From positions 434,001 through 498,000 of the forward strand of contig NZ_CP049887.1 in assembly GCF_011304195.1 (NCBI RefSeq): a DNA stretch of 64,000 bases. The letters run 5' to 3'. This document shows, piece by piece, positions 50,924-59,173 of this stretch (position 1 is its first letter; each line of letters starts with the position of its first letter). Origin of the DNA: Vagococcus hydrophili (GTDB taxonomy: Bacteria; Bacillota; Bacilli; Lactobacillales; Vagococcaceae). The translations under genes were made by a program, and so were the position numbers. The notes below the pieces were generated by a model that was given only the letters and a program-made list of their open reading frames with translations, was not told the DNA's origin and searched no databases.

Positions 50924-50981
50924 AAAACAAAAAGATCAAAAACTATTTCTACCTAGAAAATAATTTTGATCTTTTCGTTTT
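50924..50981 (-). terminator. terminator of the PTS IIB-IIA operon
   Basis: AAAACAAAAAGATCAAAA (50925-50942) pairs with TTTTGATCTTTTCGTTTT (50963-50980) with one mismatch, then T-rich sequence on the minus strand. Confidence 0.75.
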
Positions 50982-51294
50982 ACTTACTAATTCTTCGATG
51001 TAATTCAATAATTTCAATTGCTAAATCTTTAAACGCAATCGCTGTCATTAAATGATCTTGACTGTGTACTGTTAGTAGTGTAACAGTCATGTTATCTCCT
51101 TGGGCTTCTTTCGTTAAAAGGCCTGTTTGAGATTTATGAGCCATTGTTAACGACTCTTCTGCGTCTTTAATTTTTTTATCGGCTAATTCAAAGTCATTAC
51201 TCTTAGCTGCTTGGATAGCCTCCATTGCATCACTCTTAGCATTCCCTGAATTCATAATTAAGCCCATGATTGCTTCTAAATTTTGTTGATCCAT
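50980..51294 (-). CDS. PTS lactose/cellobiose-type IIA component
   Basis: A 104-residue IIA protein of the lactose/cellobiose family. It is an all-helical trimer-forming domain beginning LEAIMGLIMNSGNAKSDAME. The phosphorylated His lies in LLTVHSQDHLMTA (about residue 79). It passes phosphate from HPr to IIB. Start is ATG 51294 with AAGGTGG 8 nt upstream. It lies 34 nt after the IIB gene. No IIC gene is present in the window, so the transporter membrane part must be encoded elsewhere, or the pair is regulatory. Confidence 0.93.
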   Translation of the reverse strand: MDQQNLEAIMGLIMNSGNAKSDAMEAIQAAKSNDFELADKKIKDAEESLTMAHKSQTGLLTKEAQGDNMTVTLLTVHSQDHLMTAIAFKDLAIEIIELHRRISK

Positions 51295-51328
51295 CTCTTT
51301 TCCCACCTTGAAATTATAATTTTTTGAT

Positions 51329-51649
51329 TTATTCACCCATTAAAGTTACGGCTGCGTTTAATACATTCTCACCATTCATCATACCGTAATCAGACATATT
51401 GATAACTTCTAATGGAATATTTTTGTCAGCTAATTTTTCTTCCATTTGAGATTTCATGAAACGAACTTGTGGGCCTAATAATAAAACATCAATATCTTTT
51501 TTTTCTAATTGAGCATCTACTTCTGAAGCTGAAATAGCAAAAATTTCTGCTTCCATTCCTCTTGCTTCTGCAGCTTTTTCCATCTTAGTTACTAATAAAC
51601 TTGTACTCATTCCTGCTGAACACACTAACATAATTGTTTTTTTTGACAT
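51329..51649 (-). CDS. PTS lactose/cellobiose-type IIB component
   Basis: A 106-residue IIB protein. The phospho-accepting Cys is in MLVCSAGMSTSLLVTKM (residue 10), followed by VDVLLLGPQVRFMKSQ-type strand and loop (here IDVLLLGPQVRFMKS). ATG 51649 has AGGAG 8 nt upstream; the longer frame overlaps the sigma-54 promoter and is not real. First gene of a sigma-54-dependent operon. Confidence 0.94.
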   Translation of the reverse strand: MSKKTIMLVCSAGMSTSLLVTKMEKAAEARGMEAEIFAISASEVDAQLEKKDIDVLLLGPQVRFMKSQMEEKLADKNIPLEVINMSDYGMMNGENVLNAAVTLMGE

Positions 51650-51686
51650 ATTAACCACTCCTAAATTTAGTTTACACTTATATATA

Positions 51687-51703
51687 AGCAAGATGCGTGC
51701 CAA
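51687..51703 (-). promoter_or_regulatory. sigma-54 (RpoN) -24/-12 promoter of the IIB-IIA operon
   Basis: Minus-strand TTGGCACGCATCTTGCT matches the TGGCAC-N5-TTGCW consensus exactly. It lies 38 nt before the IIB start, and a sigma-54 activator with a GAFTGA motif is encoded about 0.5 kb upstream. Confidence 0.9.
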
Positions 51704-51795
51704 CTTTACCAGTTGAAATCGTTGCTATATAAGCGTTTACTTTTTATTATAGTATACAACAAAAATTACACACTAGGTTAGTGTGTAATTAAGAA

Positions 51796-51993
51796 TTATT
51801 TATTTTGCTTTCTAAAGTCCCACCAATACAACAAACAGCTACCTGGCAAGACAATGATTAAAAGGATTAATAAGACACCTATTAAATTTCTCTCTGAGAA
51901 AAAGATGATTCCCATTGTGATTGCAATCAACACAATTAACAATAAATCACTTTTCTCCATAATACTTTTTGTCTTCTGTTTTTTATTTATCAT
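51796..51993 (-). CDS. small membrane protein of unknown function
   Basis: A 65-residue protein with a basic N-terminus (MINKKQKTKSIMEK) and two hydrophobic helices (about 16-33 and 38-58) ending in WWDFRKQNK. The start ATG 51993 has GTGGATG at 9 nt; a 23-codon longer frame has no ribosome binding site. It lies between the sigma-54 activator and its PTS target, on the same strand. Whether it belongs to that system is unknown. No family recognised. Confidence 0.6.
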   Translation of the reverse strand: MINKKQKTKSIMEKSDLLLIVLIAITMGIIFFSERNLIGVLLILLIIVLPGSCLLYWWDFRKQNK

Positions 51994-52098
51994 CTTTTCA
52001 CATCCACTTTGAATTTCTATTAAATTCATTATAGCCAAAGTTTCTTGTTTAAGTATTAACAAATTATGTTTTATTTCTTAACTTTTATTAAGTGGAAT

Positions 52099-52143
52099 AA
52101 GAAAAGATAACGGATATTACAAACTTTGTAATATCCGTTATCT
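52099..52143 (-). terminator. terminator of the sigma-54 activator gene
   Basis: AGATAACGGATATTACAAA (52105-52123) pairs perfectly with TTTGTAATATCCGTTATCT around one base. On the minus strand TTTTCTTATT follows. Confidence 0.88.
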
Positions 52144-52153
52144 AAGTGTGATG

Positions 52154-54823
52154 CTATATTTTATTTTTTAAATACATTTCAGTAATGTAGGCTATTTCAT
52201 CACTAGAGACGGTGACTTGATATTTTTTCTCTAAACTTAAAATATTCACTTTGACAATATCCATCTCATAGCGATAATTTTTCTTAAACCCTTGAAGTTC
52301 ATTAAAAACTCTTTGATGTTTTCCAGTTAGTAAACTATCGATTAAAAAAGCAATATGAAGTAGAATCCCCATGTCAACTCCTGGTTCTAATACTAAAGAA
52401 AGTTCAGTTTCTATCTTCTCTGTTATTCCTTTTACTTCATCTAACAGTCCGTACAATGAAGAAACACTCTTAATCGCCCCGTCTAAAGACTGAGATAATT
52501 CTTTCACAGAGATTTCTTTATAAACTAATTGTCTTAGTTTAGTTAAATGATCGTCTTTGAATATATCATAAGCTGAGAAGAAAGGAATATTCTGATAGTT
52601 AATATCCACAGTTCCAACGATTGCTTTTATCTCATAGGTATCCATGAGTTCGTCCATTCGATTTCTAAAGGCCATTTTTTCTAAAAACTGCATTTGGATA
52701 ATCGTAATTTCATCACTCTCTAAGACAGGCTTAATTCTCTCAGCTAACTTGTTAGCGACACCTTCACCAGTAAAGCACGTTACGACCACGGCTTTTTTTA
52801 AGGTAGTGATTTCTTTAAACTGAGCATGAACAGCTGTTTCAAATGACAACTGGATATTCTGATAAATTTCTTTCAAGCTACGCCCCACACTCGCCATTCT
52901 CACAGCTTCTAGGACAACTAGTGTACTGACCATGGAAATCGTTTTCGTCGTGACACCCGTTTCTTTCATCAACATATGGCTGAAACTATTTAAAGAACCC
53001 ATATCTGTTAAAATCAGAACCCCACTCGCTAAATCCTCTCGGTTTGTTTGAACGTAGTTTTTCACTTGTTCATACATGGTCGTGACTTCCATCGTAAGAG
53101 GCATGTTAAACGCGACTCCTGATTCCACATCTAATAAATCCTGAACAGCTTCTAACATACTAGATGCTGTTGATTTTCCGTGCATAAGGAGTAAGACCGT
53201 CACTTTATCTTCCTGTTTTTCAAGCTCATCACTAATATCTAAGGTTAAGAACATCGTAATAAAACCTATTTCATCAAAAGGAACATCTATGTTAAATTCT
53301 TTTTCAATCAAACTAGATAGTTCAATTGCCACTTGAAACTCTTTTAAATATTTTTTTCTGACACCATTTAAATCAGGATGGACAATCATCTTGTCGTTTT
53401 GAATCCGCTCAATGGTACTTTGAAGATGCATGGAAAACGTAAAGCGTGTGCGCTCATTAAACCGTCTCGCTAACTTCTCTTCAGCAATATTATAAAGTTC
53501 TTCAGTTAAATGCCAAATTTTAGGGTCAATTAATTCTTTATGAATATCATTTCGAGCCAACTCATTCACATAGACTTCAAAATATTGATTTAAGTTCTTT
53601 TCAATCAGTTCTTCTAAATCTATTTCTTCTAATTCGACTTTAGAAAGTGATGACACTTGATCATCAATCGTCGAATAGACATCCATTTCTTGGGTCTTGT
53701 CTTGGGTCCAAACCACCTGATTACTACCTGGTTTAAAACTTAAACTCGTCACGGTGGACTCAAAGAACGAATCAATCCGATCACCTAAATCTTTTATTTT
53801 CAGTAATCCTTTTTGGACCTGTAGCGGCAAATCATTCACACCCACACTTAAATGATCCGTTTCATTGGTTCGGTAATGTAAGAAAGCTTTGGCACAGATT
53901 AGTTTCAAGTCACGCTTCACTTGCCCAATATTTCCTTCAGTACTGTAGAGCATAAAGGCTAAAATAACATCTCGATCAACAACGATTTTATTATTAAGAC
54001 GACCTGCTTCTTGTGTTAGAAATAAGGTGATAATTTCAAAGCGTTCATCCAACGTTCTTTTATCTAGTGAAGGTAATGTGATACTCATAGGAATTCGGCG
54101 ATTAAATGTTGCTAAAAAGATATCAGTGGATTCTGTTGTTGCCCCAATTATTTGAACAGAGGCTGAATAAGTTTTAGAGCTTTCTCCAAGTGGGCGATAC
54201 GTCCCTTTATCAATAAACGTAAAGAGCATCTCTTGTCCTTCTGGAGGTAACCTGTGGATTTCATCTAAAAATAAAATCCCGCCGTCAGCTTTAGCAATTA
54301 ACCCAGGACTATCTACGTCAGCTCCTGTAAAAGCACCCTTTTTCACCCCAAATATATGACTAAATAATAATTGAGGTGTTTGCGCGTAATCAGCACAGTT
54401 AAAAGAAATAAAAGGCGCGTCTTTTTTCATTGATTCTGAACTCAAACCAAATTCATACATACATTCAGCAAAAAGTGATTTTCCTGTACCGCTTTCTCCA
54501 AAGAGAATGGTATGTAATCCTCGCGGTGGATAGAGCATGGCTGCTTTAGCTTGTTGGATAGATAACTTTAACGATTCGTCTTTTCCCACTAAGTGATCAA
54601 AGGAAATCAAATTAAGGTTCTCTGTCATTTTTTTAGTTTCTTTAACGACGTAAAGAACAGGTCGACCTTCAATCCGCTCGATTTCGTTTTCCTTAAAAAG
54701 TTCTGATAAATGACGACTGACATTACTTCTCTCTAGCCCTAATTTTTCTGCGATATCTGCAGCACTAATTGGTTCCACTGACTTCTTTAAAACAGTAAAA
54801 ATTTGCTCTTTTCTACTAGACAT
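52154..54823 (-). CDS. LevR/CelR-type sigma-54 activator with PRD and EIIA-like domains
   Basis: An 889-residue PTS-controlled activator. An N-terminal winged HTH (residues 1-60, ISAADIAEKLGLERSNVSRHL) precedes an AAA+ domain with Walker A GESGTGKS (109-116) and the sigma-54 contact GAFTGA (163-168). Then come a PRD (about 430-540), an EIIA-Man-like domain with LLLMHGKSTASSM (about 553-565), an EIIB-like segment VVVTCFTGEGVANKL and a second PRD at the C-terminus. It is expected to activate the -24/-12 promoter at 51687-51703 according to PTS phosphorylation. ATG 54823 has GGGGG 7 nt upstream. It follows the helicase gene by 19 nt. Confidence 0.93.
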   Translation of the reverse strand: MSSRKEQIFTVLKKSVEPISAADIAEKLGLERSNVSRHLSELFKENEIERIEGRPVLYVVKETKKMTENLNLISFDHLVGKDESLKLSIQQAKAAMLYPPRGLHTILFGESGTGKSLFAECMYEFGLSSESMKKDAPFISFNCADYAQTPQLLFSHIFGVKKGAFTGADVDSPGLIAKADGGILFLDEIHRLPPEGQEMLFTFIDKGTYRPLGESSKTYSASVQIIGATTESTDIFLATFNRRIPMSITLPSLDKRTLDERFEIITLFLTQEAGRLNNKIVVDRDVILAFMLYSTEGNIGQVKRDLKLICAKAFLHYRTNETDHLSVGVNDLPLQVQKGLLKIKDLGDRIDSFFESTVTSLSFKPGSNQVVWTQDKTQEMDVYSTIDDQVSSLSKVELEEIDLEELIEKNLNQYFEVYVNELARNDIHKELIDPKIWHLTEELYNIAEEKLARRFNERTRFTFSMHLQSTIERIQNDKMIVHPDLNGVRKKYLKEFQVAIELSSLIEKEFNIDVPFDEIGFITMFLTLDISDELEKQEDKVTVLLLMHGKSTASSMLEAVQDLLDVESGVAFNMPLTMEVTTMYEQVKNYVQTNREDLASGVLILTDMGSLNSFSHMLMKETGVTTKTISMVSTLVVLEAVRMASVGRSLKEIYQNIQLSFETAVHAQFKEITTLKKAVVVTCFTGEGVANKLAERIKPVLESDEITIIQMQFLEKMAFRNRMDELMDTYEIKAIVGTVDINYQNIPFFSAYDIFKDDHLTKLRQLVYKEISVKELSQSLDGAIKSVSSLYGLLDEVKGITEKIETELSLVLEPGVDMGILLHIAFLIDSLLTGKHQRVFNELQGFKKNYRYEMDIVKVNILSLEKKYQVTVSSDEIAYITEMYLKNKI

Positions 54824-54842
54824 ATCCATTCCCCCTACATGT

Positions 54843-56132
54843 CTATTTCCAGCTAGCACCTTTATTTTTATTTCGGTTGGTTCTATTTTTTTTCTTTTTC
54901 TTTGGTTTAGCAGGTGTTTCTTTTTTAGTTTCTCTGACTACTTTTTTGTCTGTTGTAGAATAATTTTTATTAACTTCTTTCTTTTGCGGTAATTCATGCT
55001 CTTCAACTTCTAATTTTTCTGTCATGATTTGGTTATGGCTCACAAAAACTTCTGTTAATTCACGGTCCATTCCCTTCACCATCTTGTTTAATTCACGGGC
55101 TTCACGTTCATTGACTAAACTAATCACTTCACCGTTTTTACCCATACGCCCCACACGACCTGAACGGTGAACATAATTTTCAGCATTGATGGCAATATCG
55201 TATTGAATCACATAGGTTAATTCAGAAAAATCTAATCCTCTAGCACCGATATCAGTTGTTAAAAGTAAGGACACTTTATTGTTTTCAAAATCTTCAATGG
55301 CTCTTTTTCGCTCTGATTGATGTTGATCAGAGGCTAGCGTTCTGTGATCGATTCCTAGATAAGTTAAACGCTCAGAAGCCACACCTAACTCACTTAATTG
55401 ATTGAAGAAAACAAGTCCTTTAAAATCTGTCACATAAGATAAACGTCTTAACGTATCAGATCTTTTTCTCGTTGGTGCGTTAATATAAGAATGTTTAATG
55501 ACACCTTTTGTTGTATCTTCACTAGTCACATCTACAATTTCAGGGGTGACTTTAAACAATGTATCAATTTCTGGCAAGATAACTTGTCCTGTTGCTGATA
55601 CGGCAACAATTTGCGTATCTGCCATGACACTCTTCATCACGCTTTTTGTTGCATTGTATTCAACTTGAGCCACTAAATCATCGACTTCATCTAAAACTAA
55701 CGTATTGATTAAATGAGCTTTAATTTTTTTCGCTTTAATCAGCTCTAACACACGCCCTGGTGTCCCAACTAACACTTCTGGGCGTTTTTTCAATCGTTCA
55801 ATTTGACGACTAATATTAGCACCACCGATGATACTTTGGATATTTAAGTCTAAGGGTTTAATCCATTCTCTAGTGACTTCCGCTACTTGTGACGCTAATT
55901 CTTGTGAGGGTAACAAAATAAGCAACTGATTCCCTTCACCTTTTTTGATCGTTTGTAGTAGTGGTAAAAGATAAGCCAAAGTTTTTCCTGAGCCTGTTGG
56001 AGAAATCCCCAAAACGCTTTTCCCTACCTTTAAAGGAGCGAACATTTTTTCTTGAATCAAGGTCGGTGCTTTAAAATTTTCTTTTTCCCATTTTTCTTGC
56101 CATTCTTTTAATAACTCTTCGTACATACTCAT
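54843..56132 (-). CDS. DEAD-box RNA helicase (YfmL/CshC-like, DEVD variant)
   Basis: A 429-residue helicase. Q-motif region PTLIQEKMF, motif I SPTGSGKT (about 41-48), Ib GTPGR, motif II DEVD in place of DEAD, motif III SAT and motif VI HRSGRVGRMG are all in order. The C-terminal tail is strongly basic (KPKKKKKNRTNRNKNKG), suited to RNA binding. It probably acts in ribosome assembly or cold adaptation. It is 17 nt downstream of the oxidoreductase gene and may share its transcript. Confidence 0.92.
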   Translation of the reverse strand: MSMYEELLKEWQEKWEKENFKAPTLIQEKMFAPLKVGKSVLGISPTGSGKTLAYLLPLLQTIKKGEGNQLLILLPSQELASQVAEVTREWIKPLDLNIQSIIGGANISRQIERLKKRPEVLVGTPGRVLELIKAKKIKAHLINTLVLDEVDDLVAQVEYNATKSVMKSVMADTQIVAVSATGQVILPEIDTLFKVTPEIVDVTSEDTTKGVIKHSYINAPTRKRSDTLRRLSYVTDFKGLVFFNQLSELGVASERLTYLGIDHRTLASDQHQSERKRAIEDFENNKVSLLLTTDIGARGLDFSELTYVIQYDIAINAENYVHRSGRVGRMGKNGEVISLVNEREARELNKMVKGMDRELTEVFVSHNQIMTEKLEVEEHELPQKKEVNKNYSTTDKKVVRETKKETPAKPKKKKKNRTNRNKNKGASWK

Positions 56133-56149
56133 CTCATTCTCCTAATTTT

Positions 56150-57163
56150 TTATTTATCTGCTTCAAAAACAATACCTGATTGTTTACGTAAATCTTCCAT
56201 TACTTCATGAACTTCTTTAGCTAATTGAATCCATTTTTGGTATTTCTTTTGTTGTTCCACACTCATCGGGTTTTGAATCACTTGACTAAAAGCAATCGCC
56301 TCTTCAATCATCGGATTTTCCAATTTTGGATTACCATAATTTAATTCAACTAATTTTCCAGCTTCGCGTTTTTTCACCTTAATTTCTTGAATAGAATTAA
56401 CAGCGTCTAAACAAATCGTGCTATCACTCAAATAAACTTCTGAGGGCAAATAACTATCTGCATTTTTACCTGTTGTCATCGTCACATCAAAGTCATCGTA
56501 TCTAAGGATCATCGTCCCTAATCCATCTACCTCTGTGACTAACTTTTGGTTGAAATAGAAACTCTCATTTGGTTTTCCAAACCAACCAATTGCTGTATAA
56601 ACAAGATAAACACCTAAGTCCATTAAGGCGCCACCTGAAAATTTAGGTGAAAAAATATTTGGCTCCTCGCCTCTTAAAACAGCATCGTAACGTGAGGAAT
56701 ATTTCATAAAGTTTAAATTAGCCCCTACTATGTCGTGACGGTCCTTCACTAAAGCTCTCACACGTTCGTAGTTGTCCTCATGAATGTTTCTAGCAGCTTC
56801 AAAATAAAAGACTTCTTTTTCTTCTGCCAAATCAATCAATTCTTCAATTTCAGCTAATCTTGAAACAGCTGGTTTTTCCACAATCACGTGCTTTCCTGCT
56901 TCAATAGCTCCTTTAGCTTGCTCATAATGTAAGCTATTAGGTGACGCAATATAAATAACATCAATATTATCTAGTTTATAAAAAGTAGATAAATCAGTCT
57001 CAATGGTAATTTGTTCATGATTTTCGTACTTTTCCGCAAACTTTTTAGCACGTCCCTCACTTCTTGAATACACTGCCTTTAGTTGGTACTCTTCACTTGT
57101 GATAGCTGCTTTAACAAATTCATGTGTAATCCAATTGGTTCCAATAATTCCTAAATTCAACAT
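56150..57163 (-). CDS. Gfo/Idh/MocA family oxidoreductase
   Basis: A 337-residue NAD(P)-dependent oxidoreductase. The Rossmann start is LGIIGTNWITHEFVKAA, EKPAVSR (catalytic Lys region) lies at about 93-99, and the C-terminal beta-sheet domain contains GGALMDLGVYLVYTAIGWFG. Substrate is unknown, probably a sugar or inositol-like dehydrogenase. It is 6 nt after sfsA and co-directional with the helicase gene. Confidence 0.93.
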   Translation of the reverse strand: MLNLGIIGTNWITHEFVKAAITSEEYQLKAVYSRSEGRAKKFAEKYENHEQITIETDLSTFYKLDNIDVIYIASPNSLHYEQAKGAIEAGKHVIVEKPAVSRLAEIEELIDLAEEKEVFYFEAARNIHEDNYERVRALVKDRHDIVGANLNFMKYSSRYDAVLRGEEPNIFSPKFSGGALMDLGVYLVYTAIGWFGKPNESFYFNQKLVTEVDGLGTMILRYDDFDVTMTTGKNADSYLPSEVYLSDSTICLDAVNSIQEIKVKKREAGKLVELNYGNPKLENPMIEEAIAFSQVIQNPMSVEQQKKYQKWIQLAKEVHEVMEDLRKQSGIVFEADK

Positions 57164-57169
57164 ATTCCC

Positions 57170-57883
57170 TCAACCCTTCTCTATCTTAAATGGGATTTTC
57201 TTATTTATTTCGACTAAACTTGGTGTGACTTTTGTATTATAAATTTGCACTTCTAGACCTTGATCCATGCCTTTTTCAAACGCTTCCTTCAAAGCTGGTT
57301 GCATCTCTTGGTTAATCGTTCCGTAGCTAATTTTTTCAAACTGAGCCACAAAAATAACGCCTCTTAAATAACCATCTTTCTCTGCATCAATCAACGTCTC
57401 CACATGTTTCAATCCACGTAGACTTGGCGCATCTGGAAAGGAGCCGATTTGCTCATTTTCTAAAGTCATTCCTTTAACTTCTATTAATAACTTTTCATCT
57501 AATTCTGTTTCAATTAAGAAATCAAAACGTGAATCTTCATAGGTGTATTCTCTTCTAAAGTTAAGCTTTTCGCCCTTTAGTATATCAAATTTTATGATGT
57601 TTTGCTTGATTCCTTCTTCCACTAAATCATTGGGAAGTTGGCTATCGATATTGAACCAAGCACCATTTTTCTTAACAGCCACTAAATCATACTTGGTTTT
57701 TCTGGTGGGTTTATCTTGAAAGTTAACAGCTACTTCCACACCTGGAATCAGTAATTCTTTACATCTCCCAGTATTTTTAACGTGGGTGATAATTTCCTCC
57801 CCTTTTTGATTGAGGCAGGTAGCGATAAATCGGTTCTGTCTTTCTTTAAAGGTGACTACTTCAATTGCTTCGTATTCGGCCAA
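57170..57883 (-). CDS. sfsA: SfsA family sugar-fermentation stimulation protein / nuclease
   Basis: A 237-residue SfsA protein. An N-terminal OB-like part (VTFKERQNRFIATCLNQKGE, HVKNTGRCKELLIPG) is followed by a restriction-endonuclease-like domain with SRFDFLIETELDEKLLIEVKGMTLE (Asp, Glu, Lys of a PD-ExK-like site) and FPDAPSLRGLKHVETL. SfsA binds DNA and has been reported as a nuclease. It starts with TTG 57883, GGGAGG 7 nt upstream, and leads the three-gene run sfsA-oxidoreductase-helicase. Confidence 0.95.
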   Translation of the reverse strand: MAEYEAIEVVTFKERQNRFIATCLNQKGEEIITHVKNTGRCKELLIPGVEVAVNFQDKPTRKTKYDLVAVKKNGAWFNIDSQLPNDLVEEGIKQNIIKFDILKGEKLNFRREYTYEDSRFDFLIETELDEKLLIEVKGMTLENEQIGSFPDAPSLRGLKHVETLIDAEKDGYLRGVIFVAQFEKISYGTINQEMQPALKEAFEKGMDQGLEVQIYNTKVTPSLVEINKKIPFKIEKG

Positions 57884-58039
57884 CGTATGACCTCCCTAAT
57901 TTTTAGTATTGCCTCTTATTGTAACATCTTATAGTTCTTTTAATAAGTTTTATTCTCTTAATTCCAACCATCTATGATAAACTTGGTTCAAATACTGAAA
58001 TAATAAATAGTCAGATCATTTTAATGTTAGGAGAACTAT

Positions 58040-58798
58040 ATGTATAACCATTACGGAAATTTAGCCACTACTGTTTATGAAATAACTAAACCTGTGGGAA
58101 CCTCACTGAATGGGGACATTGATTATTATAGTGAACGTTTAGAGGGGATCACTGGAAAAATTCTTGAAGCAGGTGTAGGAAGCGGTCGGATGTTGATTCC
58201 TTTACTTGAAGAAGGATTTCAAGTTGAAGGTGTGGATCAATCGACTGATATGCTCGCTGTTTGCCGAGATAATCTAGATAAGCACCATCTACAAACTAGC
58301 TTACATCAAGATAATCTAACTCATTTTTCATTAGGGAATAGTACTTTTGAAGCGATTATCCTGCCTACCTCTACTTTTTGCTTGATTGAAAATGAACAAC
58401 TAGCCTATCAAACACTAACTAATTTTTATCAGCATCTTAAAGTGGGCGGAAAATTAATTCTTGATTTAGATTTGCCTTTCTATCCTGAGGTGGAAGAATC
58501 GACTACTACCAGTTTTACTTTGTCTGAGACTGAAGTTATCACTTTTGAGAAGAAAATTATTAGCATTGATTTTCTAGAGCAACACATCGTCTATCATTTA
58601 ACCTATTCTCTTTGGCGTCATGGTGAGTTGGTCAAAACTGAATTGCAACAATTTTTACTTCGTTGGTATGGACTAAATGAGTTTAAACTCATGCTTGAAA
58701 AAGTTGGATTTAAAAATATCAATGTTTCTTCTGATTATGAATTTGATGTGATGCCAACTGATAGCAACCAGACAATTACTTTTGAAGCTTGGAAATAA
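58040..58798 (+). CDS. class I SAM-dependent methyltransferase
   Basis: A 252-residue methyltransferase. The SAM-binding glycine loop is ILEAGVGSGRMLIPLL (about 37-52), followed by VEGVDQSTDMLAVCRDNL (acidic ribose-binding residue) and the FEAIILPTSTFCLI motif IV region. Substrate unknown. Good AGGAGA ribosome binding site. It is followed after 21 nt by a small ORF with AGGAGG and an apparent ATT start, probably co-transcribed. Confidence 0.9.
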   Translation: MYNHYGNLATTVYEITKPVGTSLNGDIDYYSERLEGITGKILEAGVGSGRMLIPLLEEGFQVEGVDQSTDMLAVCRDNLDKHHLQTSLHQDNLTHFSLGNSTFEAIILPTSTFCLIENEQLAYQTLTNFYQHLKVGGKLILDLDLPFYPEVEESTTTSFTLSETEVITFEKKIISIDFLEQHIVYHLTYSLWRHGELVKTELQQFLLRWYGLNEFKLMLEKVGFKNINVSSDYEFDVMPTDSNQTITFEAWK

Positions 58799-58819
58799 AC
58801 TAAATAGGAGGTCTTCACT

Positions 58820-59005
58820 ATTAATACATCTAAAGAATCCTACTATAATCAATCAACAGCACATATCGATTCTTCTGAACTAACAAAAGAAGAATTTTTA
58901 GAAAATCAAATAGATGTAAATCTTTACGAAAAAGCAATGAAAGCTCATAATTTAAATGATGAAAGTATTTCACACCAAGAGATGCTCCATAAACTAGATT
59001 TATAA
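58820..59005 (+). CDS. small acidic protein with apparent ATT start codon
   Basis: An open frame of 61 codons after AGGAGG (58806-58811) with an ideal 8-nt spacer ending at ATT 58820. A TAG lies five codons upstream, and no ATG, GTG or TTG occurs before the Met at about codon 43. The peptide (INTSKESYYNQ, SSELTKEEFLENQIDV, NLNDESISHQEMLHKL) is soluble, acidic and helical. Codon use looks coding. Either ATT is the true start, as in infC, or the start was mutated. No family recognised. Confidence 0.55.
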   Translation: MNTSKESYYNQSTAHIDSSELTKEEFLENQIDVNLYEKAMKAHNLNDESISHQEMLHKLDL

Positions 59006-59056
59006 ATAAAACAGAGGCTGAGCCAGATGTCTGTATCTGCCTACTCTTTAATAGTA

Positions 59057-59168
59057 CAGGTTCAAATAGCAGCTCCTTGAGGTAAATTCAAAAACCAGCA
59101 GCAATCCGAGATACATGGATTGCTGCTGGTTTTTATAGTTACTTGAAGCTAAACGCCGCTTTCACCAC
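59057..59168 (-). repeat. dispersed structured repeat, copy at the ABC exporter 3' end
   Basis: On the minus strand it reads GTGAAAGCGGCGTTTAGCTTC, then a long hairpin AAAACCAGCAGCAATCC/CGGATTGCTGCTGGTTTT and GGAGCTGCTATTTGAACC. The order matches the 124-bp unit at 12613-12860. The hairpin tip CAATCC...CGGATTG is conserved while the lower stem differs but remains paired. It may also act as terminator of an upstream plus-strand transcript. Confidence 0.75.
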
Positions 59169-59173
59169 TCTGA

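Noticed and set aside
50734-50925. Plus-strand ORF of 63 codons
   Set aside because: It runs through a terminator and antisense to tRNA-Arg(CCT).
51704-51795. Upstream activator sequences for the sigma-54 activator
   Set aside because: No clear inverted repeat of the expected kind was recognised by eye.
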